Below are positions 25,301 through 33,547 of a stretch of 64,000 nt of DNA, one piece after another. The notes under the pieces were generated by a model that ran no database searches, was not told the origin of the DNA, and saw only the letters and a program-made list of their open reading frames with translations. A program made the position numbers and the translations under genes. How positions within the stretch are numbered: the first letter of the stretch is position 1; each line of letters starts with the position of its first letter. This DNA is from Acinetobacter sp. WC-141. GTDB taxonomy: Bacteria > Pseudomonadota > Gammaproteobacteria > Pseudomonadales > Moraxellaceae. The DNA is taken from positions 1 to 64,000 of the forward strand of contig NZ_AMSS01000016.1 of the NCBI RefSeq assembly GCF_000313935.1, given 5' to 3'.

Positions 25301-26506
25301 GCGATTGGTAATGACTATCTAGATGGTGGTGCTGGTGATGACGAGTTAAATGGTGGTGATGGAATCAATACTTATTATTTTGACCGCGGTTATGCAAATG
25401 ACAGCATTATGGCATCTTATTTGACACCTGAATCGGCATCTACAGAAACCCATATTCAATTAGGTGTATTGCCTGATGACGTTAGCGTTGAGCTCTTTGA
25501 TCAAAGCATCCGAATTACAATTAAAGATAGTGGGGATACATTAGAGATTCGTGATGCATTTGTAGAAAACTCAGCGTTTAAAACAATAACCTTTGCAGAT
25601 CAAAACGTCTGGACTATTACCGATATTTTGGCCCAGCCTCTGTTAGGTACTGAAAATGATGATTATCTAGTTGGTATAGATGTTCGTGATAACAAAATCT
25701 ATGGTTTTGCTGGCGATGATTATCTCTATGGTTCTATGGGCAATGATTATTTAGATGGCGGTATAGGTGATGACGAGTTAAATGGTGGAGATGGAATCAA
25801 TACTTATGTTTTTAACCGTGGCTATGGTTATGATTCGATTAATACCCCTTATTTAGATGAAAATTCACCTCAAATAGAAACACATATTTTAATGGATGTA
25901 TTGCCAAGCGATGTTTCGGTTGAAATTTCATATCAGGATGTCTTTATTAGTCTTAACAATACTGACGATCTCTTGGAAATTAGAGGCGTATTTACAGAGT
26001 TTTCAGCTTTTAAAACAATTACTTTTGCAGATCAAACTGTATGGACTATCCAAGATTTACAGAATTCCGCTTCAATAGGCAGTAATCAGGATGAATCATT
26101 AACAGATTTGTTGAGTGGTTTAGCTGACAATTCTAACTACGAAGAGTACGGTTATTTATTTGATGAGTTGTCAGATAACCAATCATTAGTTGGACAGCTT
26201 GAAGGGAACAATACGCAAGTGCTGACAGACTCTTTGGTATTAGAAGAAAGCTCTGACGTTGACTATCAATTTAATCTTTTAACAATTGAAGATGTGCAAA
26301 AGTCTGATATTGATGTTGATAAATTATTGATAATTACCAATGCGAATAGTGATAGTGAAAATTCTCAAAATGTTAAAAATATTTTGACTCAAAAATATCA
26401 GTTTGATGAAGTTGATGATCAAATCGTATTTGATAACACTGCATTTTCAATGGTAAATAATATTAGTTTATGGAATACATCATTTAATCAACAGTTTATA
26501 GCCTAA
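22316..26506 (+). CDS. Large RTX/EF-hand calcium-binding protein, toxin- or adhesin-like
   Basis: This 1396-residue protein has four visible parts. (1) A helical N-terminal region without signal peptide. (2) A glycine-rich hydrophobic hairpin at about 358-396 (AGSIGSALLVGGVAAFTAV, TLALAIVGGIVGSIVGG), as in pore-forming or membrane-inserting domains. (3) An FrpC-like calcium region at about 450-600 with ILDLNKDGVVG, YFDHDGSGFKEKTGWVS, IEIGNELFGNQ, DLNNDGVID and VWQDINQNAHVDQGEL. (4) RTX-type nonapeptides (GFAGNDNLYGAIGNDYLDGG) in tandem modules with an exact 144-residue period. Such proteins usually leave the cell by type I secretion or as a type VI-linked effector; neither machinery is in the window. 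The C-terminus is acidic and Asn/Asp-rich. Function (toxin, bacteriocin or adhesin) is not established. Confidence 0.8.
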   Translation: MARSLETQNIINQLAAIEQTNGQVTIQDLRQAFLNLVPDVTQDLANKTTLFYAGNNPTDPLYIAAKAISKDTSNPLTIMGNTKLSELMHSDEVIGYLKEIAEKNKIAKYTDIMNDETTIDGVKSRALWDDASEALAKASSGDVRTLTPFGTEDKVFARVELPALLENPNVKTIDGIPREVLKTIYDADIASGLTHAEAIDNARAAVQAKSLIYTSLIDEISNANGKVTYEVSRFIEGPNNLSDYTKGASVTPHADTSIIHSTLLGDTPSTSLLNPSQIEFLNRGKTQLERVELVTQQLAQNVSIFESTHLSNLAKGAGLASLTIGLFTVTEKAQAAETPEQKQQIIDDWVGHTTAEWIAGSIGSALLVGGVAAFTAVSAPVTLALAIVGGIVGSIVGGDTVYELIKEGVNKVLSDIKSSLHSIVGEFLDQFDLNDVMGLYEQAEHVTSPLILDLNKDGVVGTRALSENIYFDHDGSGFKEKTGWVSSQDGLLVLDKNNNADIEIGNELFGNQTSLNSGQLAKNGFKALAEYDLNNDGVIDAKDEIYQQLQVWQDINQNAHVDQGELTGLQTIGIQQIDLAYILAKQVDVNGNYHKQQGQFVWADGTAGKIDDVWFQVDTLHSQINQAQIVEIDPSIAVLPDIHQFGNVDSLHQAMAKDTNGILQQLVEQFAQTDSLLIRQQLVTDIIYQWTGVADLPSHERGMYWDDRHLLALEKIMGRQYHSFADDPEWTLAVGNNQAFALEEAWRLLLQKIYDQLYLQQKVPEFFENIQITESNELDVTQLYSYIKQSSLIEVAELYDVLSRGPQLFKDVQNSLKELALNVSTPDLIDQILGQTLQVHISSVNDSFYVGSDGDDLLISNIGTDIFVGGEGVNIYFFSSNSGQDTIQASYLSENSPLTETHIVLDALPQDIVVEVASSDIILKISGTEDQLKIENAISESSTFKTITFVDQTVWTITDILAQPLLGTENDDYLIGIDARDNTIYGFAGNDNLYGAIGNDYLDGGAGDDELNGGDGINTYYFDRGYANDSIMASYLTPESASTETHIQLGVLPDDVSVELFDQSIRITIKDSGDTLEIRDAFVENSAFKTITFADQNVWTITDILAQPLLGTENDDYLVGIDVRDNKIYGFAGDDYLYGSMGNDYLDGGIGDDELNGGDGINTYVFNRGYGYDSINTPYLDENSPQIETHILMDVLPSDVSVEISYQDVFISLNNTDDLLEIRGVFTEFSAFKTITFADQTVWTIQDLQNSASIGSNQDESLTDLLSGLADNSNYEEYGYLFDELSDNQSLVGQLEGNNTQVLTDSLVLEESSDVDYQFNLLTIEDVQKSDIDVDKLLIITNANSDSENSQNVKNILTQKYQFDEVDDQIVFDNTAFSMVNNISLWNTSFNQQFIA
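24920..26050 (+). repeat. 432-bp tandem modules inside the RTX-like gene
   Basis: The segment FKTITF[VA]DQ occurs at codons 944, 1088 and 1232, exactly 144 codons apart, and flanking segments (TENDDYL, GG[DE]G[IV]N, TETHI.L..LP.D) repeat with the same spacing. The two modules starting at codons 944 and 1088 are nearly identical; the first half-module (from about codon 872) is more diverged. The similarity points to recent internal duplication or gene conversion. Confidence 0.85.
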
Positions 26507-26552
26507 ATTTTTTATTATTTTCTTAAAAAACAACTTATTGATTTAAATAAAT

Positions 26553-26579
26553 AAAAAAGCCTCATTACGAGGCTTTTTT
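26553..26579. terminator. Bidirectional terminator between RTX-like gene and calB
   Basis: AAAAAAGCCTC (26553-26563) pairs perfectly with GAGGCTTTTTT (26569-26579). It serves the plus-strand RTX-like gene and the converging dehydrogenase gene. Confidence 0.8.
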
Positions 26580-26587
26580 CATAATCT

Positions 26588-28048
26588 TTATTTAATATTG
26601 GGATCGCCTTTTTTCAAGAAAAAGCGAATCGCTAGTTTTTGTAGGAATGTTCCATAAGGAGGGTGGAAAAGCTGAGTTGGGAAGAACCGATGACGTATAA
26701 ACACAGTTTTTGCATGTGAAAGTTCACGGAAGCCTTCTTCACCATGATATGACCCCATACCTGAGTTGCCGATACCACCAAAAGGAGCATCATGGTTAAC
26801 TACATGCCAGCCCCAGTCATTAATGGTCACGCCACCCGAATGAGTTTCACGTAAAATACGATCACGTTCTACGGAACTATGTGTAAAGCAATAAAGCGCT
26901 AAAGGTCGTTCGTCCGATTTCACATAGGTAATTGCATCATCTAAAGAATCATATGCCACTACAGGTAAAATAGGGCCAAAGAGTTCTTCTTTCATAATAC
27001 GCATGTCTGGTGTGCAGTTCAGCACAATCTGTACAGGCATTCTACGGCCTTGTTGGTCGAAGCTATACGTGTCGCAAGGAATAATACGTGCACCTTTTTC
27101 TTGTGCATCGGTCAAAATATCTTGAATGCGTTTTAAATGACGATCATTGACAATAGATGTATAATTCTCATTATTTTCAATGTCTTGACCAAACATTTTT
27201 ATAAAGCTTGATTTCGCAGCATCCACAAATTCATCAATACTTTCTTTTGGAACCAACGCATAGTCAGGTGCTACACAGATTTGACCACTGTTTGTTGCTT
27301 TACCATGTGTAATACGTTTTGCAGCATCGGCAAGCGGGTAGTTACGGCTTACAATTGCTGGTGATTTTCCGCCTAATTCGAGAGTAACAGGTGTTAAGTT
27401 TGCAGCAGCAGCTCGCATGACGACTTTGCCAATAGCTGGAGAGCCAGTAAATACAATATGGTTAAATGGTAAAGAGGTAAATCTTGCCGGATCTGTAATT
27501 TCTTCACCAAAAACCGCTACTTCATCTTCATTAAAGACTTCGGCAAGCATGCGTCGCAGCATTGCATTAGTATTCGGTGTAATTTCAGGGAGTTTAACCA
27601 TGACTCGGTTGCCTGCAGCTAATGCGGCAATGAGTGGGCCAAGCGCTAAATAAACGGGGAAGTTCCAAGGAACAATCACACCAACCACGCCTTTAGGTTG
27701 ATATTGCACACTTAAACGGTTTGATAAAAATAAAAGCTCGGTACGGCGTTTACTTGGGCGCATCCAGCGGCGTAAATGATGAATTGCATGATCAGCCTCT
27801 AACACAGAGCCAAGCAAATCTAATAGTTTAGATTCATCAAGTGATCTTGAACTAAAGTCAGCATTAATCGCAGCAGCCAAAGCATCTTGATAACGGATAA
27901 TTTGTTTTTTGAGTTGATGCAGTTTTGTGCGGCGTGCTTCAAGACTTGGGTAAGGATCTGCCTCAAAATTGGCACGTTGTTTGGAAAAAATAAGTTCCAT
28001 ATGTTCAGTGGCAGAGCCGCTATATTCTTTTAAAGTGGAGCTTTCCAT
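26588..28048 (-). CDS. calB: Coniferyl aldehyde dehydrogenase-type enzyme
   Basis: This 486-residue aldehyde dehydrogenase has its nucleophile in GQICVAPDY, the glutamate in LELGGKSP, and VIVPWNFPVYLALGPLIAALAAGN as the cofactor site. It has the class-3-like short form with a C-terminal tail (FFPTQLFHPPYG) seen in coniferyl aldehyde dehydrogenases. It would oxidise coniferaldehyde to ferulate or another long aldehyde to its acid; the substrate is inferred. The ATG at 28048 is preceded by AAGGA at good spacing, so the upstream in-frame start is not used here. It is divergent from an AraC regulator. A ferulate-producing enzyme would fit the hca and van genes further right. Confidence 0.78.
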   Translation of the reverse strand: MESSTLKEYSGSATEHMELIFSKQRANFEADPYPSLEARRTKLHQLKKQIIRYQDALAAAINADFSSRSLDESKLLDLLGSVLEADHAIHHLRRWMRPSKRRTELLFLSNRLSVQYQPKGVVGVIVPWNFPVYLALGPLIAALAAGNRVMVKLPEITPNTNAMLRRMLAEVFNEDEVAVFGEEITDPARFTSLPFNHIVFTGSPAIGKVVMRAAAANLTPVTLELGGKSPAIVSRNYPLADAAKRITHGKATNSGQICVAPDYALVPKESIDEFVDAAKSSFIKMFGQDIENNENYTSIVNDRHLKRIQDILTDAQEKGARIIPCDTYSFDQQGRRMPVQIVLNCTPDMRIMKEELFGPILPVVAYDSLDDAITYVKSDERPLALYCFTHSSVERDRILRETHSGGVTINDWGWHVVNHDAPFGGIGNSGMGSYHGEEGFRELSHAKTVFIRHRFFPTQLFHPPYGTFLQKLAIRFFLKKGDPNIK

Positions 28049-28177
28049 TATTGTTCCTTCCATACTTTTGCTTATCATACTTTATGCTTGAAGCGTCGTA
28101 TGGTCGATGTTAAATTGAGACAACAAGAGGTAGTTTAGTGCCATTATGCACGTCACTCTAGGGATGGTATGAATTAA

Positions 28178-29248
28178 ATGCCTAAAAATATTTATAAAAA
28201 TACAAATGTGGCTATCGAAGGAAATTATGATAATACATCTTTAGGTGCCAATACATATTTGCTGGGATTAACCAGTTTATTTGATGAAATGGGTTCGCAA
28301 GGCCATTCAATATCAGATGTTTTATCTGGCACAAATATTTCGCCAGATACGATGAATCAATCCTCTTTATATATTTCCCAAGTCCAAAAAATTCAGCTAT
28401 TTCAAAATATTCAAAAGCTATCTCATGACCCTCTCATCGGTCTGCGCGCAGGACAAAAGCAGCGACTGTCAGATTTTGGGGTATACGGCTACGCACTATA
28501 TTCTTCGCGTAATTTTAGACAAGCGGTAGAGCTTGGCATTCGACACATTAAGCTTGCAGGGCCTATTTTAAAGAAGTCTTTTTATATTCGAGATGACGCT
28601 GCGGTTTTTGAAGGGCAGGACATTATTGCACTTGGCAAGCTTTTGCCTTTGGTATGCGAGTTTTGGTTTAGTTCCATGCAAACCTTAATTGAACGGGTGC
28701 TTGAAGGACCATTTCAAGCCAAGAAGCTTTTATTGCCCTATCCAGCGCCTGACTATGCAGAAGAATATGAAAAAGTCTTTCATTGTCCTGTTCAGTTTAA
28801 TGCTGGGGTGATGCAATGGCACTTTGATTTAAAATGGCTCGATGTACCTTGCCCAAATGCCAACCCGATTACTGCGGACATGTGTAAGTCGTTTTGTGAA
28901 CGGATGCTAGGTACAGCAGAACTTGAGGAACCTGAGTTGGTGAAAACAATTCGTTTAATATTATTAGATGGAACAGGACTTTTTCCATCAGCTCAAGAAA
29001 TGGCTGAACGGCTACATATATCAAAGCGTACCTTACATCGACGCTTGGCAGGGTTTAATTTGACTTATCAAGAGTTGTTAGATGAAACTCGGCGCCGTCT
29101 TGCCGATGAATACTTGCGAGAAACGACTTTAACCGTAGATGAAATTGCCGAAAGAATTGGCTTTTCAGATACCTCTAATTTTAGAAAAGCCTATCGTCAC
29201 TGGACAGGCATTTCACCAAATGAGTATCGAATACAGTACCTAAATTAG
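28178..29248 (+). CDS. AraC-family regulator with Arabinose_bd-type sensor
   Basis: This 356-residue protein combines an N-terminal sensor domain (about 25-220, LTSLFDEMGSQGHSISDVL, DFGVYGYALYSSRN) of the OruR/ArgR-like AraC branch and a C-terminal AraC DNA-binding domain (about 255-350) with two helix-turn-helix units: AQEMAERLHISKRTLHRRLAG and VDEIAERIGFSDTSNFRKAYRHWTG in two parts. It is transcribed divergently from the coniferyl-aldehyde-type dehydrogenase with a 129-base gap, so it is the probable regulator of that gene. The effector is unknown. Confidence 0.87.
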   Translation: MPKNIYKNTNVAIEGNYDNTSLGANTYLLGLTSLFDEMGSQGHSISDVLSGTNISPDTMNQSSLYISQVQKIQLFQNIQKLSHDPLIGLRAGQKQRLSDFGVYGYALYSSRNFRQAVELGIRHIKLAGPILKKSFYIRDDAAVFEGQDIIALGKLLPLVCEFWFSSMQTLIERVLEGPFQAKKLLLPYPAPDYAEEYEKVFHCPVQFNAGVMQWHFDLKWLDVPCPNANPITADMCKSFCERMLGTAELEEPELVKTIRLILLDGTGLFPSAQEMAERLHISKRTLHRRLAGFNLTYQELLDETRRRLADEYLRETTLTVDEIAERIGFSDTSNFRKAYRHWTGISPNEYRIQYLN

Positions 29249-29263
29249 AATTAGCTTTGACTG

Positions 29264-30160
29264 CTACTTAAATCGAGAGAGCAACTTTTTCTGCAAAAAT
29301 GGATTACAGAGCAAAATTGCAAATAAAATAATAAATATGCCAATAATGCTGAATAGATCCGGTAATTCATGCCAAAAAACAAATCCCCATATCCCTGCAA
29401 AAATAATAGCAATGTAATTCATGGGACCAATTTGGCCTGCTGGCGCTAAGCTGTAGGCATAAGACATAAACAGTTGGCTAATATTAGCTAAAAGTCCCGC
29501 AGCAATGAGCAGTGCTAATTCATGCCAAGTGAAAATACGCCAATGCCAGAACATTGGAATAGAGGAAATCAAACTACCAAAAATACAGAAGTAAAAAACA
29601 ATACGTTCAGGCGGCTCTGTACTGGTTAAAGCTCTTACGGTCACAAAAGCCATTGCGGATAAAAAGCATGCACCCAAGCCAATAAAAGATAGTGCGTTAA
29701 ATAAACCTTGGTCGGGTTTAGCAACAAATAAAACCCCAATGAGTCCGATCACAGCAGCAAAAATCATCGATTTGGTAATTTTTTCTTTTAAGAAAAGCCA
29801 TGCAATCAGTGGAATAAAGATAGGGGATGAATAACTAAAAACCATGGCATTTGATAGTTTTAAGTTCGCAATAGCATAGAAAAAACCATACATTGCGGCA
29901 AGTCCCACTAAGCTTCGCCACGTGTGCATCCAAAGTTTATCGGTTTTAACAAAATCTAGCCCTTGTTTAAAGAGCATCGGAATAAAAATAAATAAACCCA
30001 CTGCATTTCTAAAAAACACGACGGTCGCATTGTCTACCGTTTCTGAAGCAAAACGAATGCACACTCCCATAATGGAAAATAATAATGCCGATGTCATAAG
30101 ACAAAGCAGTGCTTTTCCAAGTTGAGTTGAGGGGAGGTTTGGAGCAGTCTGATTTTGCAT
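29264..30160 (-). CDS. EamA/DMT-family transporter
   Basis: This 298-residue protein has about ten membrane segments and two EamA repeats (about 12-145 and 155-290), with the typical FRNAVGLFIFIPML after the second helix and MNYIAIIFAGIWGFVFWHE in the second half. The family exports amino acids, metabolites or drugs, and the substrate cannot be assigned. Its stop is 15 bases from the stop of the converging AraC gene, and nothing links it functionally to its neighbours. Confidence 0.85.
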   Translation of the reverse strand: MQNQTAPNLPSTQLGKALLCLMTSALLFSIMGVCIRFASETVDNATVVFFRNAVGLFIFIPMLFKQGLDFVKTDKLWMHTWRSLVGLAAMYGFFYAIANLKLSNAMVFSYSSPIFIPLIAWLFLKEKITKSMIFAAVIGLIGVLFVAKPDQGLFNALSFIGLGACFLSAMAFVTVRALTSTEPPERIVFYFCIFGSLISSIPMFWHWRIFTWHELALLIAAGLLANISQLFMSYAYSLAPAGQIGPMNYIAIIFAGIWGFVFWHELPDLFSIIGIFIILFAILLCNPFLQKKLLSRFK

Positions 30161-30249
30161 AGAGAAATAGAGTTCTTAATTTTCGATGTTATTTTAGCAG
30201 CGATGTTAAGTTTTGGTGAAATGTGTCGTAATTAATATGGGAAATGTGA

Positions 30250-30279
30250 AAAAGATGAGGTGATATGCCTCATCTTTTA
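30250..30279 (-). terminator. Terminator of garD
   Basis: AAAAGATGAGG (30250-30260) pairs with CCTCATCTTTT (30268-30278). On the minus strand the right arm runs into TTTTT, just after the garD stop codon. Confidence 0.75.
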
Positions 30280-30286
30280 AACTTTA

Positions 30287-31834
30287 TTAGGTCACGGGTG
30301 CAGGGTTAAATACAGCGAGTGAGTTATGAATACCCCAACGGTCTGACCATGTTTGTTTTTCACCGCTAGCCACTTGTAAAATCAGTTCAAAAAGTTCCCA
30401 GCCCACTTCTTCAATAGTTTTCTTTCCAATAGCAATATCGCCAGCACTAATATCAATCAGGTCATACCAACGGTTTGCAATATTGTTTCGGCTTGCCATT
30501 TTAATAACTGGCACTGCTGCCAACCCGTAAGGTGTACCGCGACCTGTGGTAAAGACTTGAACGGTAATACCAGATGCCATTTGCTGCGTACCACAGATAA
30601 AGTCACTTGATGGTGTAGCCGCAAAAATTAATCCTTTTTTTGTCGGTCTTTGGCCCGGTGCGAGAACTTCTACAATCGGTGAGCGGCCCGATTTGGCAAT
30701 TGATCCCATCGCTTTTTCTACAATGTTATTCAGTCCACCTTTTTTATTACCCGGTGTGGTATTGGCACTTCGGTCTACTTGGCCTGCTGCTAAATAGTCG
30801 TCATACCATTTCATTTCCCGAATTAGATCTTTGGCAACTTGTTCATTTGCTGCACGTGGCGTAAGTAGGTGAATACCATCACGGACTTCCGTAACTTCAG
30901 AGAACATGACTGTACCGCCACATTGCACAATCAGGTCAGCTGCGAAACCAACGGCAGGGTTAGAGGTAACTCCAGAAAATGCATCACTCCCCCCACATTG
31001 CATGCCTACAACTAAATTAGAAGCTGGAACTTCTTCTCGAGTACGTTGATTAAGCTTTTCAAGGTGTTGTTCTGCCACGGATAAAATATGGTTGACCATA
31101 CTTTCAAAACCGTTGTGGCGCTCATCTTGCAACTGAATAATATCTTCGTTTGCTAGGGGAATATATTTGTTTTCTTTAGGAATATTTAAAAGTCGTTCGG
31201 GTTGCATTTTTTCGCAGCCCAGACTCACAACCATAATTTCTCCACCAAAATTAGGGTTGAGTGCAAGATTATGTATGGTACGAATAGGAACAATTGCAGC
31301 AGGTGCATCGATTGCCACACCACAACCGTATAAATGGTTTAATCCGACCACACCATCTACATTTGGATATTTAGGAAGTAAATCACGTTCAATAATTTTA
31401 ACGACATAATCGACAATACCTTCGACACAGTTAACACTGGTCGTAATACCTAAAATATTCTTTGTGCCGACACTGCCATCTTTGTTTTTATAACCTTTAA
31501 ATGTATATCCGCTAAGCGTAGGGAGCTTTGGATCAGGGCGAGTTGCTAACTCAAGATCATCTAGCTCAGGTGCCTCAGGCATTTGGGTAACAGCTTCATT
31601 TACCCATGAACCCGCGGGTAAATCTTTATTGGCATAACCAATAATTTCCCCATAACGAACAATTGCTTCACCTTGCTTTAATGGCTCTAATAAAACTTTA
31701 TGTCCCTGTGGCACATGATCAACCAAGATGAGTTGATATTCTTCAATAGGTGTAGAAGGTGGTAAACCGCCGTCATTCACTACAATGGCTACATTATCAA
31801 GAGGACTAATTTTTATGAGGAGAGGCTTCAGCAT
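30287..31834 (-). CDS. garD: Galactarate dehydratase GarD
   Basis: This 515-residue protein matches E. coli GarD nearly end to end: [60 protein letters not shown], and the C-terminal [12 protein letters not shown]. It dehydrates galactarate to 5-dehydro-4-deoxy-D-glucarate in the cytoplasm, using iron. AAGGA lies before the ATG. It is downstream of the glucarate/galactarate transporter, separated by a strong hairpin (31864-31896). The product is also made by GudD and is used by KdgD, both encoded on the other side of the transporter. Confidence 0.95.
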   Translation of the reverse strand: MLKPLLIKISPLDNVAIVVNDGGLPPSTPIEEYQLILVDHVPQGHKVLLEPLKQGEAIVRYGEIIGYANKDLPAGSWVNEAVTQMPEAPELDDLELATRPDPKLPTLSGYTFKGYKNKDGSVGTKNILGITTSVNCVEGIVDYVVKIIERDLLPKYPNVDGVVGLNHLYGCGVAIDAPAAIVPIRTIHNLALNPNFGGEIMVVSLGCEKMQPERLLNIPKENKYIPLANEDIIQLQDERHNGFESMVNHILSVAEQHLEKLNQRTREEVPASNLVVGMQCGGSDAFSGVTSNPAVGFAADLIVQCGGTVMFSEVTEVRDGIHLLTPRAANEQVAKDLIREMKWYDDYLAAGQVDRSANTTPGNKKGGLNNIVEKAMGSIAKSGRSPIVEVLAPGQRPTKKGLIFAATPSSDFICGTQQMASGITVQVFTTGRGTPYGLAAVPVIKMASRNNIANRWYDLIDISAGDIAIGKKTIEEVGWELFELILQVASGEKQTWSDRWGIHNSLAVFNPAPVT

Positions 31835-31863
31835 GATCGTTCCTTGTATACATTTGAAGAGAG

Positions 31864-31896
31864 GTCATAACGCTTAAGTTAGTTAAGCGTTATGAC
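31864..31896 (-). repeat. Perfect 14-bp intercistronic hairpin
   Basis: GTCATAACGCTTAA (31864-31877) and TTAAGCGTTATGAC (31883-31896) form a perfect stem with a five-base loop between gudP and garD. It has no T tract on the minus strand, so it probably acts on mRNA stability or partial termination rather than as a full terminator. Confidence 0.7.
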
Positions 31897-31904
31897 TTAA
31901 AGTT

Positions 31905-33263
31905 TTAAGAGGTAGGTTTTAACTCGAAGCGCTGGATTTTGCCGACAATAGCGGTATAGCAAATCACTGCTGCAATCGCATGCACACCAACATAAGTCAA
32001 TGCAAAGTTGAAAGAACCAGTACTTGCTAAGATATAGCCGATCACAATTGGGGTCACGATTCCTGCCGTATTACCAAACGCATTCATCATTCCTCCTGAT
32101 AAACCCACCATTTCTTTCGGTGCAACATCAGACATGACTGCCCAACCTAAAGAGCCGATGCCTTTCCCGAAGAAAGATAAAGACATAAAGAATACGATTG
32201 CTGCTTGAGAATCGACGTAATTACACATAATGATTGAGGTTGAAACCAAGAATCCGACTACGATAGGTAGCTTTCTTGAAAAGCTTAAGCTGTAATTCAT
32301 TCGAATTAACTTATCTGAAATTAAGCCACCTAAAATTCCACCTACAAAGCCACAGAGTGCAGGTGCAACTGCCGCGAAACCTGCTTCTAAAATGCTGAGA
32401 TGTCTTTCTTTTACAAGATAAACAGGAAACCAAGTTAAGAAAAAATAGGTCAGTGTATTTACACAATATTGTCCAATAAAAATACCGAGCATCATACGGG
32501 AAGCAAGAAGTTGCTTAACTTTACCCCATGTGATTTTCTCTTTTTTAGCATTTTGGCTGTTTTCACCCATGTCGAGTAAAGCACCTTCTGAAGCAATATA
32601 TTTTACTTCTTCGGGGTTTACTGTTGGGTGATTGGTCGGGCTATAAATGACCTTGAGCCAGATAAATGAAAGTAGAATTCCTAAACCACCCATAACCCAG
32701 AAAATAGATTGCCAATGTACAGTCGCGACAAGCCAGCCCATGAGAGGAGCGAAAAGTACAGTGGAAAAATAGGAAGATGAGTTAAAAATGGCAGCCGCTG
32801 TTCCACGTTCTTTGGTCGGAAACCATGCAGCAGCAATTTTACTGTTACCCGGAAAAGCAGGCGACTCAGATAAACCAACTAAAAATCTGAGTACAAAGAG
32901 TGAAGTAATGATGGTTGCTGTGTCACCTAAAATATTGGTAAAGCCAATTAAGACAGTGAACAATGACCATAAAAACAAGCTCCAGAAATACACACGGCGA
33001 GCACCAAACTTATCGAGTAGCCAACCACCTGGAATTTGACCAATAACATAGGCCCATGCAAAGGCCGAGAAAATATATCCCATGGTAACTGAGTCGATAC
33101 CTAGCTCATGAGACATTGGCGTTGCAGCCATTGAGAGGGTTGCACGATCACCGTAATTAAACGCCGTCACCAAAAAAATCATCGCAAGAATGTAGTAGCG
33201 AGTTTTCGTATGTTTGGCTCTTTGCTGAGTCACTACAGCGATATTTGTTTGCAAATTATCCAT
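31905..33263 (-). CDS. gudP: MFS glucarate/galactarate transporter
   Basis: This 452-residue MFS protein has 12 membrane segments and is of the anion:cation symporter branch that contains E. coli GudP/GarP: RYYILAMIFLVTAFNYGDRATLS, AYVIGQIPGGWLLDKFGARRVY, GLSESPAFPGNSKIAAAWFPTKERG. It should import D-glucarate and galactarate with protons. The ATG at 33263 has AAAGAG in front; the codon six bases earlier is TTG and unlikely. It is divergent from gudD across a 284-base promoter region and leads a gudP-garD transcript. Confidence 0.9.
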   Translation of the reverse strand: MDNLQTNIAVVTQQRAKHTKTRYYILAMIFLVTAFNYGDRATLSMAATPMSHELGIDSVTMGYIFSAFAWAYVIGQIPGGWLLDKFGARRVYFWSLFLWSLFTVLIGFTNILGDTATIITSLFVLRFLVGLSESPAFPGNSKIAAAWFPTKERGTAAAIFNSSSYFSTVLFAPLMGWLVATVHWQSIFWVMGGLGILLSFIWLKVIYSPTNHPTVNPEEVKYIASEGALLDMGENSQNAKKEKITWGKVKQLLASRMMLGIFIGQYCVNTLTYFFLTWFPVYLVKERHLSILEAGFAAVAPALCGFVGGILGGLISDKLIRMNYSLSFSRKLPIVVGFLVSTSIIMCNYVDSQAAIVFFMSLSFFGKGIGSLGWAVMSDVAPKEMVGLSGGMMNAFGNTAGIVTPIVIGYILASTGSFNFALTYVGVHAIAAVICYTAIVGKIQRFELKPTS

Positions 33264-33401
33264 ATACAAACTCTTTTAATAATCGACCTATTTGCATATC
33301 CGTGAAATAGGTGACGTCATGTCAAATTCATCGATAGAATAGATGAGAAAACGGAATTTTGTATCTACTCTATAGTCCTAGTTCTAAAACCGCGTCTTTA
33401 G

Positions 33402-33412
33402 ATGTATGACAT
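33402..33412. promoter_or_regulatory. Candidate GntR/FadR operator, gudP-gudD promoter
   Basis: ATGTATGACAT (ATGT/ACAT arms, three-base centre) matches the pattern ATGTnTGACA also found before kdgD (35114-35124). Its position between the divergent gudP and gudD genes fits control by the FadR-type regulator at 37920-38633. Confidence 0.45.
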
Positions 33413-33483
33413 CATATGATTAAAAATATTATTTTGGCAAGTGGGGCCGAAAAATAATTTTTATGCGGGTTTATATTGACAAG

Positions 33484-33494
33484 TTGTCTGATGT
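33484..33494. promoter_or_regulatory. Second candidate operator before gudD
   Basis: TTGTCTGATGT lies 54 bases before the gudD ATG and resembles ATGTCTGACAA at kdgD, with two mismatches in the right arm. It may be the weaker of two sites in this promoter region. Confidence 0.35.
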
Positions 33495-33547
33495 CTTATA
33501 AGTTTTGGTGATGAAAAAATAGCATCAATATGCCAAGGAGTATTTTA

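Noticed and set aside
22316..26506. Assigning the RTX protein as a haemolysin or type VI effector
   Set aside because: Calcium repeats and a hydrophobic hairpin are shared by toxins, adhesins and enzymes. No secretion genes or defined catalytic motif are present to decide.
33310..33330. TGACGTCA palindrome in the gudP promoter
   Set aside because: It is only eight bases, does not match the TGTnTGACA boxes and is not repeated at kdgD, so a regulatory claim is not supported.
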